Below, in pieces: positions 44,344 through 53,005 of a stretch of 64,000 nt of DNA. A program made the translations under genes and the position numbers. Origin of the DNA: Sphingomonadaceae bacterium (GTDB taxonomy: Bacteria > Pseudomonadota > Alphaproteobacteria > Sphingomonadales > Sphingomonadaceae); the NCBI GenBank assembly GCA_016742125.1, contig JACVCM010000003.1, positions 1-64,000 on the forward strand. Reading direction: 5' to 3'. The first letter of the stretch is position 1. Each line of letters starts with the position of its first letter. Below the pieces are notes generated by a model. That model saw only the letters and a program-made list of their open reading frames with translations. It searched no databases and was not told the origin of the DNA.

Positions 44344-45275
44344 TCGCAGTCTCTCCAATCGAGAACCATTTTCAGACAATCCGGGTTTTCAAAGGCTTTT
44401 GGATAGGCGCGTGCGGCCGCACTCGCCGGTTCGATGTCGGAAATCAGCCCGGACAGGTCGAGCGCGCCCGTTTCGATAAGCGCATGTACCGACTGCAGGT
44501 CTTCAGGCTGCCATTCGGCGGCGATGCGGATCCGTGCCTCGCGCTGAAAAGCAGGCGGAAAGGCAAAACTTACGGCCTCGCTGTAGAAACCCGCGAGCAC
44601 GAGTTCGCCGCCCTTGGCCAGCCGACCGATGAAAGTGTTCAGTGATGAGGCATCTCCGCTGACATCGTAGATGTGCCTGTAATCGTGGCGATCATCGTCG
44701 TCGGGATGGACGACCTTATAGCCGCTCGCGCCGCCCTTCCGCGCAACGCTGGTCTCCCACACCACCGGTGCAGGTACACCTGCAGCAACGGTCAGCCGCG
44801 CCAAAAGGCGCCCTAATATCCCGTGGCCAATAACGAGTTGGGGCGGTTCGCCATGACAAATGGCATGGAGCGCGGTCGCCGCCAACGCATAGAGGATGCC
44901 CTGCTCCGCCAATTTTTCTCCGACGGGCATGGCGCGGGCCGATGGGACGACGACCCGACGCGATGCACCGCCGAAAAGCCCACGCGCATTCTGGTAACAG
45001 TTTGCACCGGGGACGAACACCCATTCGCCGACCCGTGCCCGATGGTCGGCACCGGCGTCGATTATGCGTCCGACCGATTCGTAGCCGGGAACCAGCGGAT
45101 ATCCCATGCCTGGAAAGCTCGGCATCTGTCCGGTCCAAAGGAGCTTTTCGGTGCCGGTACTTATTCCGCTATAATGGATTTCGACCACCACGTCGCCCGG
45201 CTCAACGGCCTTCAATGCGGTCTTGCGCATTTCCAAACGACCCGGAGCGTCGAATATGACTGCTGGACTAAACAA
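44340..45275 (-). CDS. bchC: 3-hydroxyethyl bacteriochlorophyllide a dehydrogenase
   Basis: 311 residues, zinc-free MDR-like protein. IHYSGISTGTEKLLWTG, GYPLVPGYESVGRI and VPGANCYQNARGLFGGASR are diagnostic. Oxidizes the C3 hydroxyethyl to acetyl. Start taken at TTG (45275), 10 bp after AGGAGG; no ATG or GTG in frame fits. Confidence 0.93.
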   Translation of the reverse strand: MFSPAVIFDAPGRLEMRKTALKAVEPGDVVVEIHYSGISTGTEKLLWTGQMPSFPGMGYPLVPGYESVGRIIDAGADHRARVGEWVFVPGANCYQNARGLFGGASRRVVVPSARAMPVGEKLAEQGILYALAATALHAICHGEPPQLVIGHGILGRLLARLTVAAGVPAPVVWETSVARKGGASGYKVVHPDDDDRHDYRHIYDVSGDASSLNTFIGRLAKGGELVLAGFYSEAVSFAFPPAFQREARIRIAAEWQPEDLQSVHALIETGALDLSGLISDIEPASAAARAYPKAFENPDCLKMVLDWRDCE

Positions 45276-45333
45276 GCGTCCACGTCCTCCTCTCGGTCTC
45301 CTGATCCGCCATGCAGATAGAGACTCTATAAGA

Positions 45334-45351
45334 TGTCAGATTATCGGAACA
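45334..45351. promoter_or_regulatory. PpsR operator 1 of bchC
   Basis: TGTCAGATTATCGGAACA (TGT-N12-ACA). It covers the predicted -10 TAATCT (45343-45338 on the minus strand). Confidence 0.75.
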
Positions 45352-45359
45352 CTTTTAAA

Positions 45360-45377
45360 TGTCAAATTATTTGGACA
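45360..45377. promoter_or_regulatory. PpsR operator 2 of bchC
   Basis: TGTCAAATTATTTGGACA (TGT-N12-ACA), 8 bp from operator 1. It contains the minus-strand -35 TTGACA (45365-45360), 16 bp from the -10. Confidence 0.75.
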
Positions 45378-45386
45378 GTTCGTGTG

Positions 45387-46484
45387 TCAGCTTGTTGCGA
45401 CTATGGCATCGGCAATAACCGGCAGGTCGGTTTTCACCTGTCTCGCGCCGGAAAACCCAGCACTCTGCAGCATTGAACGAAGCTCAAATGCGGTTCTCGG
45501 TCGCCCAGACCCCATCGCCCACAAATATAGACCGAAATAGCCATCACCCATACGTTCGGCGGAAACGGCGCCTGCCATCGGTTCGATAATGAGCAGACGT
45601 CCATTTGGTGGCAGAGCCTTACGAATCTTGACCAACAGTGCCTGCACCACATCGTCGTCATGGTCGTGGACGATGCGGGTCAGCGTGATAAGATCATAGC
45701 CTGTCGGAATGTCCATATCCCGAAAGCTGCCAGGATGAAGGGTTGCCATGGAGGCGTCCGCGCCTTTCAACACCTCGGGAAGATCGAATATCCCGAACGC
45801 CAATCGAGGCGCCACCGATGAGACAGCGCTTACGAATGCGCCTGTGCCACCGCCAATGTCGAGCATTTTGCGATGCCGGGAAAAGTCATAGGAGTCGATG
45901 ATCTGCTGCGCCACCATCGGCTGCGTCGCGGCCATCAGCGCTGAATAGGTTTGATGACCACCGCTCGCCTTTTGGCGCGAGGCATAGCTCCAGAAGGCGG
46001 ACAGCATCGTTTCCTCGCGCCGACCACTGCCGAGCAAGGCCAGCGGATCCGCCAGATCCTGATACAGCAACCGGTGATGGCGGATCATAGCCATCGCGCC
46101 ACTGTTAGGTGACAAAGCCGCGCCCTGTTCGCCGAGCGTCCAAAGCCCGGCTTGCGGCGACTCGACAAGCTCCAGCGCCCGAGCGGCACGGAGCAGTCTG
46201 TCCGCGGCGTCAGGCTCAAAGCCAAGAAATGCTACGACATCGTCGAAGCTGTGAAGCCGACCTGTCAGATATTCGATCAGGCCCGATTCAACCATTGCAA
46301 CCAGGATTTGCGAATAGACAAAACCCGCCACAAGGTCGAACTGTGCGGCTGCGCGACGACGAGCTATACCCCGGATAAACGGGGTCCGCGAGGCCCATCG
46401 CTGAAACCGTGCACTCCCCAGCAACGCATTGCGCCGCATGACCCAGCGGGTCCGCCATGTCAGCTTGTCGATATCAGTGGACAT
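45387..46484 (-). CDS. crtF: Demethylspheroidene O-methyltransferase
   Basis: 365 residues from ATG 46484. N-terminal dimerization region, then SAM motif LDIGGGTGAFVSAV and ITLTRIVHDHDDDVV, typical of the caffeate-type methyltransferases that include CrtF. Methylates the C1 hydroxyl of acyclic carotenoids. The start codon lies between two PpsR sites with almost no untranslated leader and no ribosome site. Confidence 0.92.
   Translation of the reverse strand: MSTDIDKLTWRTRWVMRRNALLGSARFQRWASRTPFIRGIARRRAAAQFDLVAGFVYSQILVAMVESGLIEYLTGRLHSFDDVVAFLGFEPDAADRLLRAARALELVESPQAGLWTLGEQGAALSPNSGAMAMIRHHRLLYQDLADPLALLGSGRREETMLSAFWSYASRQKASGGHQTYSALMAATQPMVAQQIIDSYDFSRHRKMLDIGGGTGAFVSAVSSVAPRLAFGIFDLPEVLKGADASMATLHPGSFRDMDIPTGYDLITLTRIVHDHDDDVVQALLVKIRKALPPNGRLLIIEPMAGAVSAERMGDGYFGLYLWAMGSGRPRTAFELRSMLQSAGFSGARQVKTDLPVIADAIVATS
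46466..46483. promoter_or_regulatory. PpsR operator A in the 5' end of crtF
   Basis: TGTCGATATCAGTGGACA (TGT-N12-ACA), within the first codons of crtF. Confidence 0.6.
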
Positions 46485-46491
46485 ATTTATT

Positions 46492-46509
46492 TGTCCATTT
46501 GATTGGACT
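46492..46509. promoter_or_regulatory. PpsR operator B between crtF and crtD
   Basis: TGTCCATTTGATTGGACT, one mismatch from TGT-N12-ACA, 8 bp from operator A, so the pair has the same spacing as at bchC. Confidence 0.55.
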
Positions 46510-46558
46510 TCTGATAGCCTGCGGTCAATCGAAACTGCGTTCCCCAGGAGCACGGGTC

Positions 46559-48112
46559 ATGGAACAGGAGGGCCAGACGGTCGTAATAGGTGCCGGAATC
46601 GGCGGCCTGACCTGCGCACTCTCGCTCGCCGCGCGGGGCAAAAAAGTGATTGTTGTCGACAAGGAAGCTGGTCCGGGCGGCAAGGCGCGGCAGCTCGATG
46701 TGGATGGTGCCCTTATCGATGCCGGACCCACGGTGTTTACCATGCGCTCCGTTTTCGATTCGCTTTTTGCCGAAGCGGGGGCGGATATCGACGACCATTT
46801 GAAGCTCCACAAAGCCGACCTGCTGGCGCGGCACGCATGGGATAGCGAGCAGCGACTCGATCTATATGCCGATTTCGAACGAAGTTGCGGCGCGGTGGGC
46901 GCTTTCGCTGGAGTAAAAGCCGAACGTGGTTTTCGCACTTTTTCGAAAGAAGCCAAGCGGATCTTCGATATTCTCGACAAGCCGTTCCTGCGCGACTCGA
47001 AATGTTATCCGCCTGAATTGATGTGGCGGATCGGACTGTGGCGGGTGAAGGCGCTGATCGACATCCGGCCCTATGAAAGCCTGTGGAAAGTGCTCAAGGA
47101 GCATTTCGACGACCCGCGGCTGCTTCAATTGTTCGGCCGTTACACCACCTATTGCGGATCGTCGCCTTTCCAGACACCCGCCACGCTGATGCTGATATCG
47201 CATGTCGAGCAGCAGGGCGTGTGGGCGATCGATGGCGGGATGAGCGCCCTGGTCGCTGCGCTCGAAAAACTCGCACGGCGAAAAGGCGTGGTATTCCATT
47301 ACGGCCAGCCGGTAACCGGCATCTCGCAGAAAGACCGGCGCGTGACCGGGGTCGATCTGGCCGATGGCAACCACCTGCCCGCGAGCCAGGTCGTATTCAA
47401 CGGCGACCCGGCGGCGCTTGCCGAAGGTTTGCTCGGAAGCGGGGTCACAGCAGCGACGCGGCGGGTGCCGGAAAAGGCCCGGTCGCTGTCGGCGATGGTG
47501 TGGCTGGCCAAAACGCAAAGCAACGGATTCGAACTCGATCATCACAATGTCTTTTTCGGCCCTGATTATCAGGGCGAGTTTCGCGACATTGCCAACGGCA
47601 CGCCGCCAGCCCAGCCCACGGCCTATGTCTGCGCGCTCGACCGCGCAAACGGGCAGCCAGCGGGTCCGGAGCGCCTGCAGATCATCGTCAATGCACCTGA
47701 CAATGGCGACCGCAAAATCTATTCTGAGAGGGAGAAGGCGCAATGCACGGCGAACATGCTGGAACGCTTGAGGAGATGCGGGCTGGAACTGGACTCGCCC
47801 TTGATACACCGGCTGGTGACGCCGAACGATTTCGCGACACTCTTCCCGGCGACGGGTGGAGCCCTTTATGGACGGGCCTCGCACGGGTGGGCGGCAAGCT
47901 TCCTCCGGCCCGGCAGCCGGACAGCGATCCGTGGGCTTTACTTGGCGGGCGGAGCGACGCATCCTGGCGCGGGCGTGCCGATGGCCGCCTTGTCGGGGAG
48001 ACTGGCGAGCGAAGCCGTGCTGGCCGACCTCGGTTCGACGCGACGGTATCACCGCAAGGCTATCGCTGGTGGTATGTCGACGCGCTCAGCGATGACGGAA
48101 GCTGCGGGCTGA
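46559..48112 (+). CDS. crtD: Methoxyneurosporene/1-hydroxycarotenoid 3,4-desaturase
   Basis: 517 residues from ATG 46559, with CAGGAG upstream. N-terminal FAD motif VVIGAGIGGLTCALSLA, and C-terminal LYLAGGATHPGAGVPMAALSGRLASEAVLADL that ends the conserved part near base 48030. The last ~26 residues read into crtC in another frame. Introduces the 3,4 double bond of spirilloxanthin-type carotenoids. Confidence 0.92.
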   Translation: MEQEGQTVVIGAGIGGLTCALSLAARGKKVIVVDKEAGPGGKARQLDVDGALIDAGPTVFTMRSVFDSLFAEAGADIDDHLKLHKADLLARHAWDSEQRLDLYADFERSCGAVGAFAGVKAERGFRTFSKEAKRIFDILDKPFLRDSKCYPPELMWRIGLWRVKALIDIRPYESLWKVLKEHFDDPRLLQLFGRYTTYCGSSPFQTPATLMLISHVEQQGVWAIDGGMSALVAALEKLARRKGVVFHYGQPVTGISQKDRRVTGVDLADGNHLPASQVVFNGDPAALAEGLLGSGVTAATRRVPEKARSLSAMVWLAKTQSNGFELDHHNVFFGPDYQGEFRDIANGTPPAQPTAYVCALDRANGQPAGPERLQIIVNAPDNGDRKIYSEREKAQCTANMLERLRRCGLELDSPLIHRLVTPNDFATLFPATGGALYGRASHGWAASFLRPGSRTAIRGLYLAGGATHPGAGVPMAALSGRLASEAVLADLGSTRRYHRKAIAGGMSTRSAMTEAAG

Positions 48113-48948
48113 CCATCATCGGCTTTATCGGCAGCGTCTTTTCACCCTATTACAAGAAGTCCGGGCGCAACATGCCGCTCGACCATAGCTGCCTGAACAT
48201 CGCTTTGTACGGCAAGGGTGCGCGATGGGTGATGACCGAGCGCGGCGCTCACGATACCCGGGCGGAGCGCAATGCCTTGCAGATAGGCCCGAGCGCCATG
48301 CGCTGGGAGCGCGACCGGCTGATCATCGACATCGAAGAACGCGACATCCGCCTTGGCATCCCGTGGCGGCGGCGGGTGAAGGGGCAGATCGTCCTGCACC
48401 CCGAAATGTTCAATGAAAAAGGCTTCAAGCTCGACCCTGTCGGTCGCCACCATTGGCAGGCAATCGCGCCCCGCGCGCGAATCGAGGTGAGGATGGAACG
48501 ACCCGACATCGGGTGGACCGGCAGCGGCTATCTCGACAGCAATCATGGCAGCGAGCCGATAGAATGCGGTTTTCAAAGCTGGCATTGGAGCCGCGCGCAT
48601 GTCGGCAAAGAGGTTGCCGTGATCTACGAAGGCAAGCGCCGCGACGGTAGCCATTTCGGTAGTGCGCTGCGCTTCGGTTCGGACGGTGTACCGCATGAGG
48701 AGGAGTTGCCACTGGTCGCGCCCCTGCCCCGCACATGGTGGATGATGGCGCGCCAGACCAGAGCTGACCGGGGCTGCGCCTCTGTGATCAAGACGTGGGA
48801 AGATTCGCCCTTTTACGCCCGGACGGCACTGACCGCACGCCTATGGGGTGAACCGGTAGTGGCGATACAGGAAAGCATCTCTCTGGACCGTCTCGTCAAC
48901 CCGGTGGTGCAGTTCATGCTGCCATATAAAATGCCTAGGGAGACGTAA
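47743..48948 (+). CDS. crtC: Acyclic carotenoid 1,2-hydratase
   Basis: Conserved CrtC sequence begins near 48030 (RFDATVSPQGYRWWYVDALSDDG) and runs to the end (FIGSVFSPYYKKSGR, DSNHGSEPIECGFQSWHWSRA). No start codon exists between 47890 and 48170, so translation must begin inside crtD: ATG 47743 (GGGAG 8 bp before, used here), ATG 47776 or GTG 47887. The N-terminal 95 residues are crtD sequence in another frame and may be meaningless. Hydrates the terminal double bond of neurosporene or lycopene. Confidence 0.85.
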   Translation: MHGEHAGTLEEMRAGTGLALDTPAGDAERFRDTLPGDGWSPLWTGLARVGGKLPPARQPDSDPWALLGGRSDASWRGRADGRLVGETGERSRAGRPRFDATVSPQGYRWWYVDALSDDGSCGLTIIGFIGSVFSPYYKKSGRNMPLDHSCLNIALYGKGARWVMTERGAHDTRAERNALQIGPSAMRWERDRLIIDIEERDIRLGIPWRRRVKGQIVLHPEMFNEKGFKLDPVGRHHWQAIAPRARIEVRMERPDIGWTGSGYLDSNHGSEPIECGFQSWHWSRAHVGKEVAVIYEGKRRDGSHFGSALRFGSDGVPHEEELPLVAPLPRTWWMMARQTRADRGCASVIKTWEDSPFYARTALTARLWGEPVVAIQESISLDRLVNPVVQFMLPYKMPRET

Positions 48949-49165
48949 CGCGGAGCTTGGAAACTTACACTAAGTTCACACCTAAACGGCAAGGAAAGCA
49001 GGCCTTTGTCGCTTCAGACAAATGTGCATCTTGGCTGGTTGCATGCCCTTACAGCCTCTGGGCGAATAGCGATGTCGGGCGCGAATCTGACACGGCAAAT
49101 CCTACATTGCAAGCCGCACATCCAGGCACGACCACATCAACCCTTTTCACGTTACGCCCCCCCAA
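48949..49165. other. Gap after crtC
   Basis: 217 bp between convergent genes, with the second copy of the 19-bp repeat and a C-run near 49157-49163. No gene or clear terminator found. Confidence 0.4.
49095..49113 (+). repeat. 19-bp repeat, copy 2
   Basis: GCAAATCCTACATTGCAAG, identical to the minus strand of 5147-5165. Confidence 0.5.
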
Positions 49166-49324
49166 TCAGCCCTCATCAGACGCGGTCTTCTTTGCCGCCT
49201 TCTCCTTATCCTTCGCGATCTCCCGGTTAACCGACCATAATTGCCAGAAGCCGAGCCCCAACGCGATCGCGCCGGAGACCACGATCTCTATCCAGCCGAA
49301 ATTATCGAGCGGCGCGCTGTCCAT
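49166..49324 (-). CDS. 52-residue single-helix membrane protein at the end of bchIDO
   Basis: ATG at 49324 has GAGAGGAGA 6 bp upstream and lies 23 bp after the bchO stop. The protein starts MDSAPLDNFGWIEIVVSG, has one helix (about 11-30) and a Lys/Glu-rich cytoplasmic tail (EIAKDKEKAAKKTASDEG). Size, ribosome site and position support a real gene. No known family is recognised; a role in chelatase or BchO function is only guilt by association. Confidence 0.7.
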   Translation of the reverse strand: MDSAPLDNFGWIEIVVSGAIALGLGFWQLWSVNREIAKDKEKAAKKTASDEG

Positions 49325-49347
49325 TTCGTTTCTCCTCTCAGGCCAAT

Positions 49348-50238
49348 TTAGGCGGCGACGCTTCGATTGGCAAATTCGGCTATAATCTGTGCCGCCTGTT
49401 GCGGATCTTCCTCATGCGCCAGATGGCCTAGCCCTGCCATCTCTCTTGTTTCGCAGGACGGGATGAGAGCTGCGGCAGCCTGCACTGCCGATGTCGGAAT
49501 TGCGCTGTCCCTTTCGGCATGGACCAGGAGCACGGGCACTTTCAGTTCGCCCAATCGGTCGCGTAAAGCTTCGAGATCCCAGTTCGCCATCATCCGGATC
49601 GCGCCGTCGCAATGGCCCGATTTGCCGAACAGTCGCGTATAATATTTCTCGCCCGCAGCATCGATCTTCGATCCTGTCGAACGTGCCAGGAATTTCGCGG
49701 TCTGGCCCGGTGCCTGCGCCATTCGGGAGAAGATGATCGCCACAAAAGGGTTAGTGAACAGCATCTTGGCAAGGCTCGGGAATATCTTTGCGGCAAGACC
49801 GGGAAAAGGCGTCAGCGCCGGAGTGAAACCCATCAGCGGCGCTTGCCACCTACGGTCGAGCAAAAGTTGCGCGCCGATAGCGACGCCCGCGCTGTGGCCG
49901 ACGATCAGGTCCGGCCTGAGCTCGAGTTTTTCGAGCAGAGCCGCCACCGATGCCGCCATGCCATCAAGTGTCGGTCGTCGCCCTGTCCCTTTGGTAAAGC
50001 CGTGGCCGGGAAGGTCCATGGCGACAAGGCGGTAACATCTGGCCAGCATCGGCATCAGGTCGCGCCAGCTGTGCGTCGCCGCGCTGGTGCCATGGAGAAG
50101 GAGGCAGACTGGGGCATTCGTGGCTTTTGTCCCCATCATCTGCACATGCCATTCATAACCCGCTGCACGTACAAAGCTGCTCGCCTCGCGGTTCGGCCAG
50201 TCGTTACCGTCGGTCGCCCAGTCGGGATAGCGGCTCAC
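49348..50238 (-). CDS. bchO: BchO, alpha/beta hydrolase of the Mg-chelatase operon
   Basis: 296 residues, alpha/beta hydrolase fold: LLLHGTSAATHSWRDLMP (oxyanion), nucleophile elbow GHSAG (~116-120), late Asp in HAERDSAIP and His in GLGHLAHEEDP. Found with bchID in purple bacteria; its substrate is not known. ATGA overlap with bchD. Confidence 0.9.
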   Translation of the reverse strand: MSRYPDWATDGNDWPNREASSFVRAAGYEWHVQMMGTKATNAPVCLLLHGTSAATHSWRDLMPMLARCYRLVAMDLPGHGFTKGTGRRPTLDGMAASVAALLEKLELRPDLIVGHSAGVAIGAQLLLDRRWQAPLMGFTPALTPFPGLAAKIFPSLAKMLFTNPFVAIIFSRMAQAPGQTAKFLARSTGSKIDAAGEKYYTRLFGKSGHCDGAIRMMANWDLEALRDRLGELKVPVLLVHAERDSAIPTSAVQAAAALIPSCETREMAGLGHLAHEEDPQQAAQIIAEFANRSVAA

Positions 50239-51902
50239 AGATTTTCGATGGCGGCCACCATCGCCGCGCTCTGGGCCTGCGGGAGAGGGAGATACCGTCC
50301 ACCCAGCGCATCGGCCAGCTCAGCTGCCTCAGCACGCGGCCGGGGCGAGATGTCGATGACAATGCTGGCAAGGCCCTGGGCCGCAAACCCCTGTGCCGCA
50401 CCAATGGCTTCGACGGCAGCCGCATCGCGATTTGCGCTGCCATCCAGAGCCACATTGCCCTTGCCGTCGGTCAGCACAGCAACGGTCGGTGTCTGCCCCC
50501 GCTTTAACGCGGCCTCCGCCAGTTGCCTTGCGGCAAGCAAGCCTGCCGCCAAGGGCGTGCCCCCTCCACCCGGCAGCGCAGCAAGCGCACGCCGAGCGCG
50601 GGTCAGTGATCGTGTTGGCGGCAACAGAATCTCCGCCCCCGCTTGCCGGAACGCGATCAGCGCGACCTGGCTGCGCTTCACATAGGCCTGCGCCAGCATC
50701 ATTTCGACCGCACCCTTGGCTTCCGCCAGACGTGACAATGCCGACGAGCCCGAGGCATCGACCGCAAAGATTGTCAAGCTTTCACGGCGCTGTTCATAAT
50801 GCCGGATGCGCAAGTCGGATTTTCGGATGTGGATTTTGCGACGGTCGTCGGCACGTGTCGCACGCCGCCGGATATTCTGCCAGGGCGCGGCGGCGCGCAA
50901 ACTGTCGATCAGCGCCAGCTTCCTACCATGCCCCGGTACGCCCCGCCGCGCTCCCATGGGTCGCCCGCGCAGCGCGGATTTCTGTTTTTGCCCCACGCGC
51001 CCCACTTGCCCCTTGCCGCCGCGCAGCGCCCTGCCCTCTATCTGATCGAGAATATGTCGGGGGATTGCCGCAGCGGCTGCTTCCAGCAGGATGTCGTCCA
51101 GGTCGATATCCTCAATCTTGCGGCTGTCATTGCCCTCATCTGCTTCATTGTCTTGCGGCGGGCTATCCGCCGGCTCCGGCGGCGGCGCTTCCATCTGCGG
51201 AATCTGCGTCGCGCGAGGCGCGAGCACCAGCCGGACAGCAGCTTCCAGATCGTCATCTCCAGCAACCTTGCGGCCGTGTAGCGCGGCGTGTGCGCGCGCG
51301 GCGGCGTGCGCAAAGTTCAGCGCGCGCACGGATGCTATCCCGAGCGCAGCTGCGGTTACAGCAATGGATTGAAGCCGGCTGTTGTCCAGCCGATCTACCT
51401 TGGCCAGTTTCTTTGCTTTCGGCCAATCACGGACGCATGACTCTCGCAGTAGAGAAATATCGCAACAAAATGCCACACGCTCGGTCAAGACCGCAGGCGG
51501 CACTTCGTCTGGCTCGTGCCCGTCATCGAGCAGAATCGCCGCCAAATCGCCTCTGTCGATAGCCTGTGCAATATGGGCCGCGACATTGGCCGCAACACGC
51601 TCTGCCATCGGCAGGATGATCACGCCGCCCGCGGCACTGTCGAGCAGCCCGGCGCGCACGACGCCCTGTCCAGCAGCGAGCGTCGCCGCCAGGTCGAGGC
51701 CGCCGAGCCGACGCTCGGCATCGACATTGGGCGGAATTTTCACGACCGGTCCGTTTTTGCCTATTGCAGCCGTTGCGAAGGCGACCATCTCGTCGCGCAC
51801 GGGTCCTTGGCCACGAAGCACGATGCCACCAAACAGCGCAGGATTGCGAACCAGAAGGTGGAAAGCAAGCGCCGCGTCGTCGATGACGGCGGCTTCGCTC
51901 AC
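50235..51902 (-). CDS. bchD: Magnesium chelatase subunit D
   Basis: 555 residues. Degenerate AAA+ domain without Walker A (~1-215), a Pro/acid-rich linker (PPPEPADSPPQDNEADEG), and a C-terminal von Willebrand A domain with MIDAS motif DASGSSALS. Works with BchI as ATP-driven motor on BchH. ATGA overlap with bchI. Confidence 0.94.
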   Translation of the reverse strand: MSEAAVIDDAALAFHLLVRNPALFGGIVLRGQGPVRDEMVAFATAAIGKNGPVVKIPPNVDAERRLGGLDLAATLAAGQGVVRAGLLDSAAGGVIILPMAERVAANVAAHIAQAIDRGDLAAILLDDGHEPDEVPPAVLTERVAFCCDISLLRESCVRDWPKAKKLAKVDRLDNSRLQSIAVTAAALGIASVRALNFAHAAARAHAALHGRKVAGDDDLEAAVRLVLAPRATQIPQMEAPPPEPADSPPQDNEADEGNDSRKIEDIDLDDILLEAAAAAIPRHILDQIEGRALRGGKGQVGRVGQKQKSALRGRPMGARRGVPGHGRKLALIDSLRAAAPWQNIRRRATRADDRRKIHIRKSDLRIRHYEQRRESLTIFAVDASGSSALSRLAEAKGAVEMMLAQAYVKRSQVALIAFRQAGAEILLPPTRSLTRARRALAALPGGGGTPLAAGLLAARQLAEAALKRGQTPTVAVLTDGKGNVALDGSANRDAAAVEAIGAAQGFAAQGLASIVIDISPRPRAEAAELADALGGRYLPLPQAQSAAMVAAIENL

Positions 51903-52906
51903 CCGAACAATTCCTCCAGCGCGCGCTCGATCCGGGTCGTCGAACCGGTTTCATCAAGTATATTGCGGCGCAAGCGGTGGCGCAGCGCGAGGGGTGCGAT
52001 TTTCTTGAGATGCTTGCGCGTGACCTGCTTTTTTCCATCGAGCGCCGCCAGCGCGCGGCTCCCGCGCATCAGGGTCAACTCGCCGCGAAGACCGTCGGCG
52101 CCAACGGCCTTGCACAAGCTCGCCATGTCCTCAAGGATGGATTCGGGCGTTTCGACTTTGGGCAAGGCGGCCTTTGCCTTTGCGATACGCTTCAATACCT
52201 TGCCGTCTTCATCTGCCCATGCTGCGGCGAAACCCCGACCATCGCGCTCATTTTCGTCGCAGCGTTTCATGATCTCCACACGGTCGGCAATATCCTCTGG
52301 CGTGCGCACCTCAACCGACAGACCGAAGCGGTCGAGCAGTTGCGGGCGGAGTTCGCCTTCCTCCGGGTTGCCGCTGCCAATCAATACAAAGCGCGCCGGA
52401 TGGCGGATCGAAAGGCCATCGCGCTCCACCAGATTTTCGCCCGATGCCGCGACATCAAGCAGCAGGTCGACAACATGATCCTCCAGCAGGTTGATCTCAT
52501 CGATATAGAGAAAGCCGCGATGTGCCTTTGCAAGCAAACCTGGCTCGAAATGCTTTTCGCCGGCGCCCAGCGCGCGTTCCAGATCGAGTGTCCCGAGTAC
52601 GCGATCCTCGGTAGAACCCAACGGCAGATCGACAAAAGGAACGGGCGCCTTAACCGCTTTGATCTTTTGACCGGGCACATAATCCGGACTGGCATCGATC
52701 TGCTCAGGCGCGCTGTTGAACCGGCACCCTTCGACGACCATTATCGGAGGCAAAGTCGCGGCCAGCGCGCGGGCGGCCGTAGACTTCCCCGTTCCGCGAT
52801 CCCCGAAAATCATCACCCCGCCGATACGCGCATCGACCGCCGCGATCAGCAGCGCCTGCTTCATTTCGTCCTGTCCGACAATCGCGCTGAAAGGAAAGCT
52901 GCCCAT
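51899..52906 (-). CDS. bchI: Magnesium chelatase ATPase subunit I
   Basis: 335 residues, AAA+ ATPase: Walker A GDRGTGKST (~35-43), Walker B LYIDEINLL, sensor SGNPEEGELRPQLLDRFG. First gene of bchI-D-O-small protein operon. Its upstream 99 bp shows no TGT-N12-ACA site. Confidence 0.96.
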   Translation of the reverse strand: MGSFPFSAIVGQDEMKQALLIAAVDARIGGVMIFGDRGTGKSTAARALAATLPPIMVVEGCRFNSAPEQIDASPDYVPGQKIKAVKAPVPFVDLPLGSTEDRVLGTLDLERALGAGEKHFEPGLLAKAHRGFLYIDEINLLEDHVVDLLLDVAASGENLVERDGLSIRHPARFVLIGSGNPEEGELRPQLLDRFGLSVEVRTPEDIADRVEIMKRCDENERDGRGFAAAWADEDGKVLKRIAKAKAALPKVETPESILEDMASLCKAVGADGLRGELTLMRGSRALAALDGKKQVTRKHLKKIAPLALRHRLRRNILDETGSTTRIERALEELFG

Positions 52907-53005
52907 CGCACTTAGCTAACACACAAAAACGCGACGGCAAGATGTTGTATTCAAAGCGCAGCTTGTGGGTTGACGCGATGACAGGTTTCGCCGCATGCGC
53001 GGCCC

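Noticed and set aside
48957..49385. Plus-strand frame over the small protein after bchO
   Set aside because: Composition is not coding-like; the opposite strand has a ribosome site and a helix-plus-tail protein.
52907..53005. PpsR site upstream of bchI
   Set aside because: No TGT-N12-ACA on either strand in this gap.
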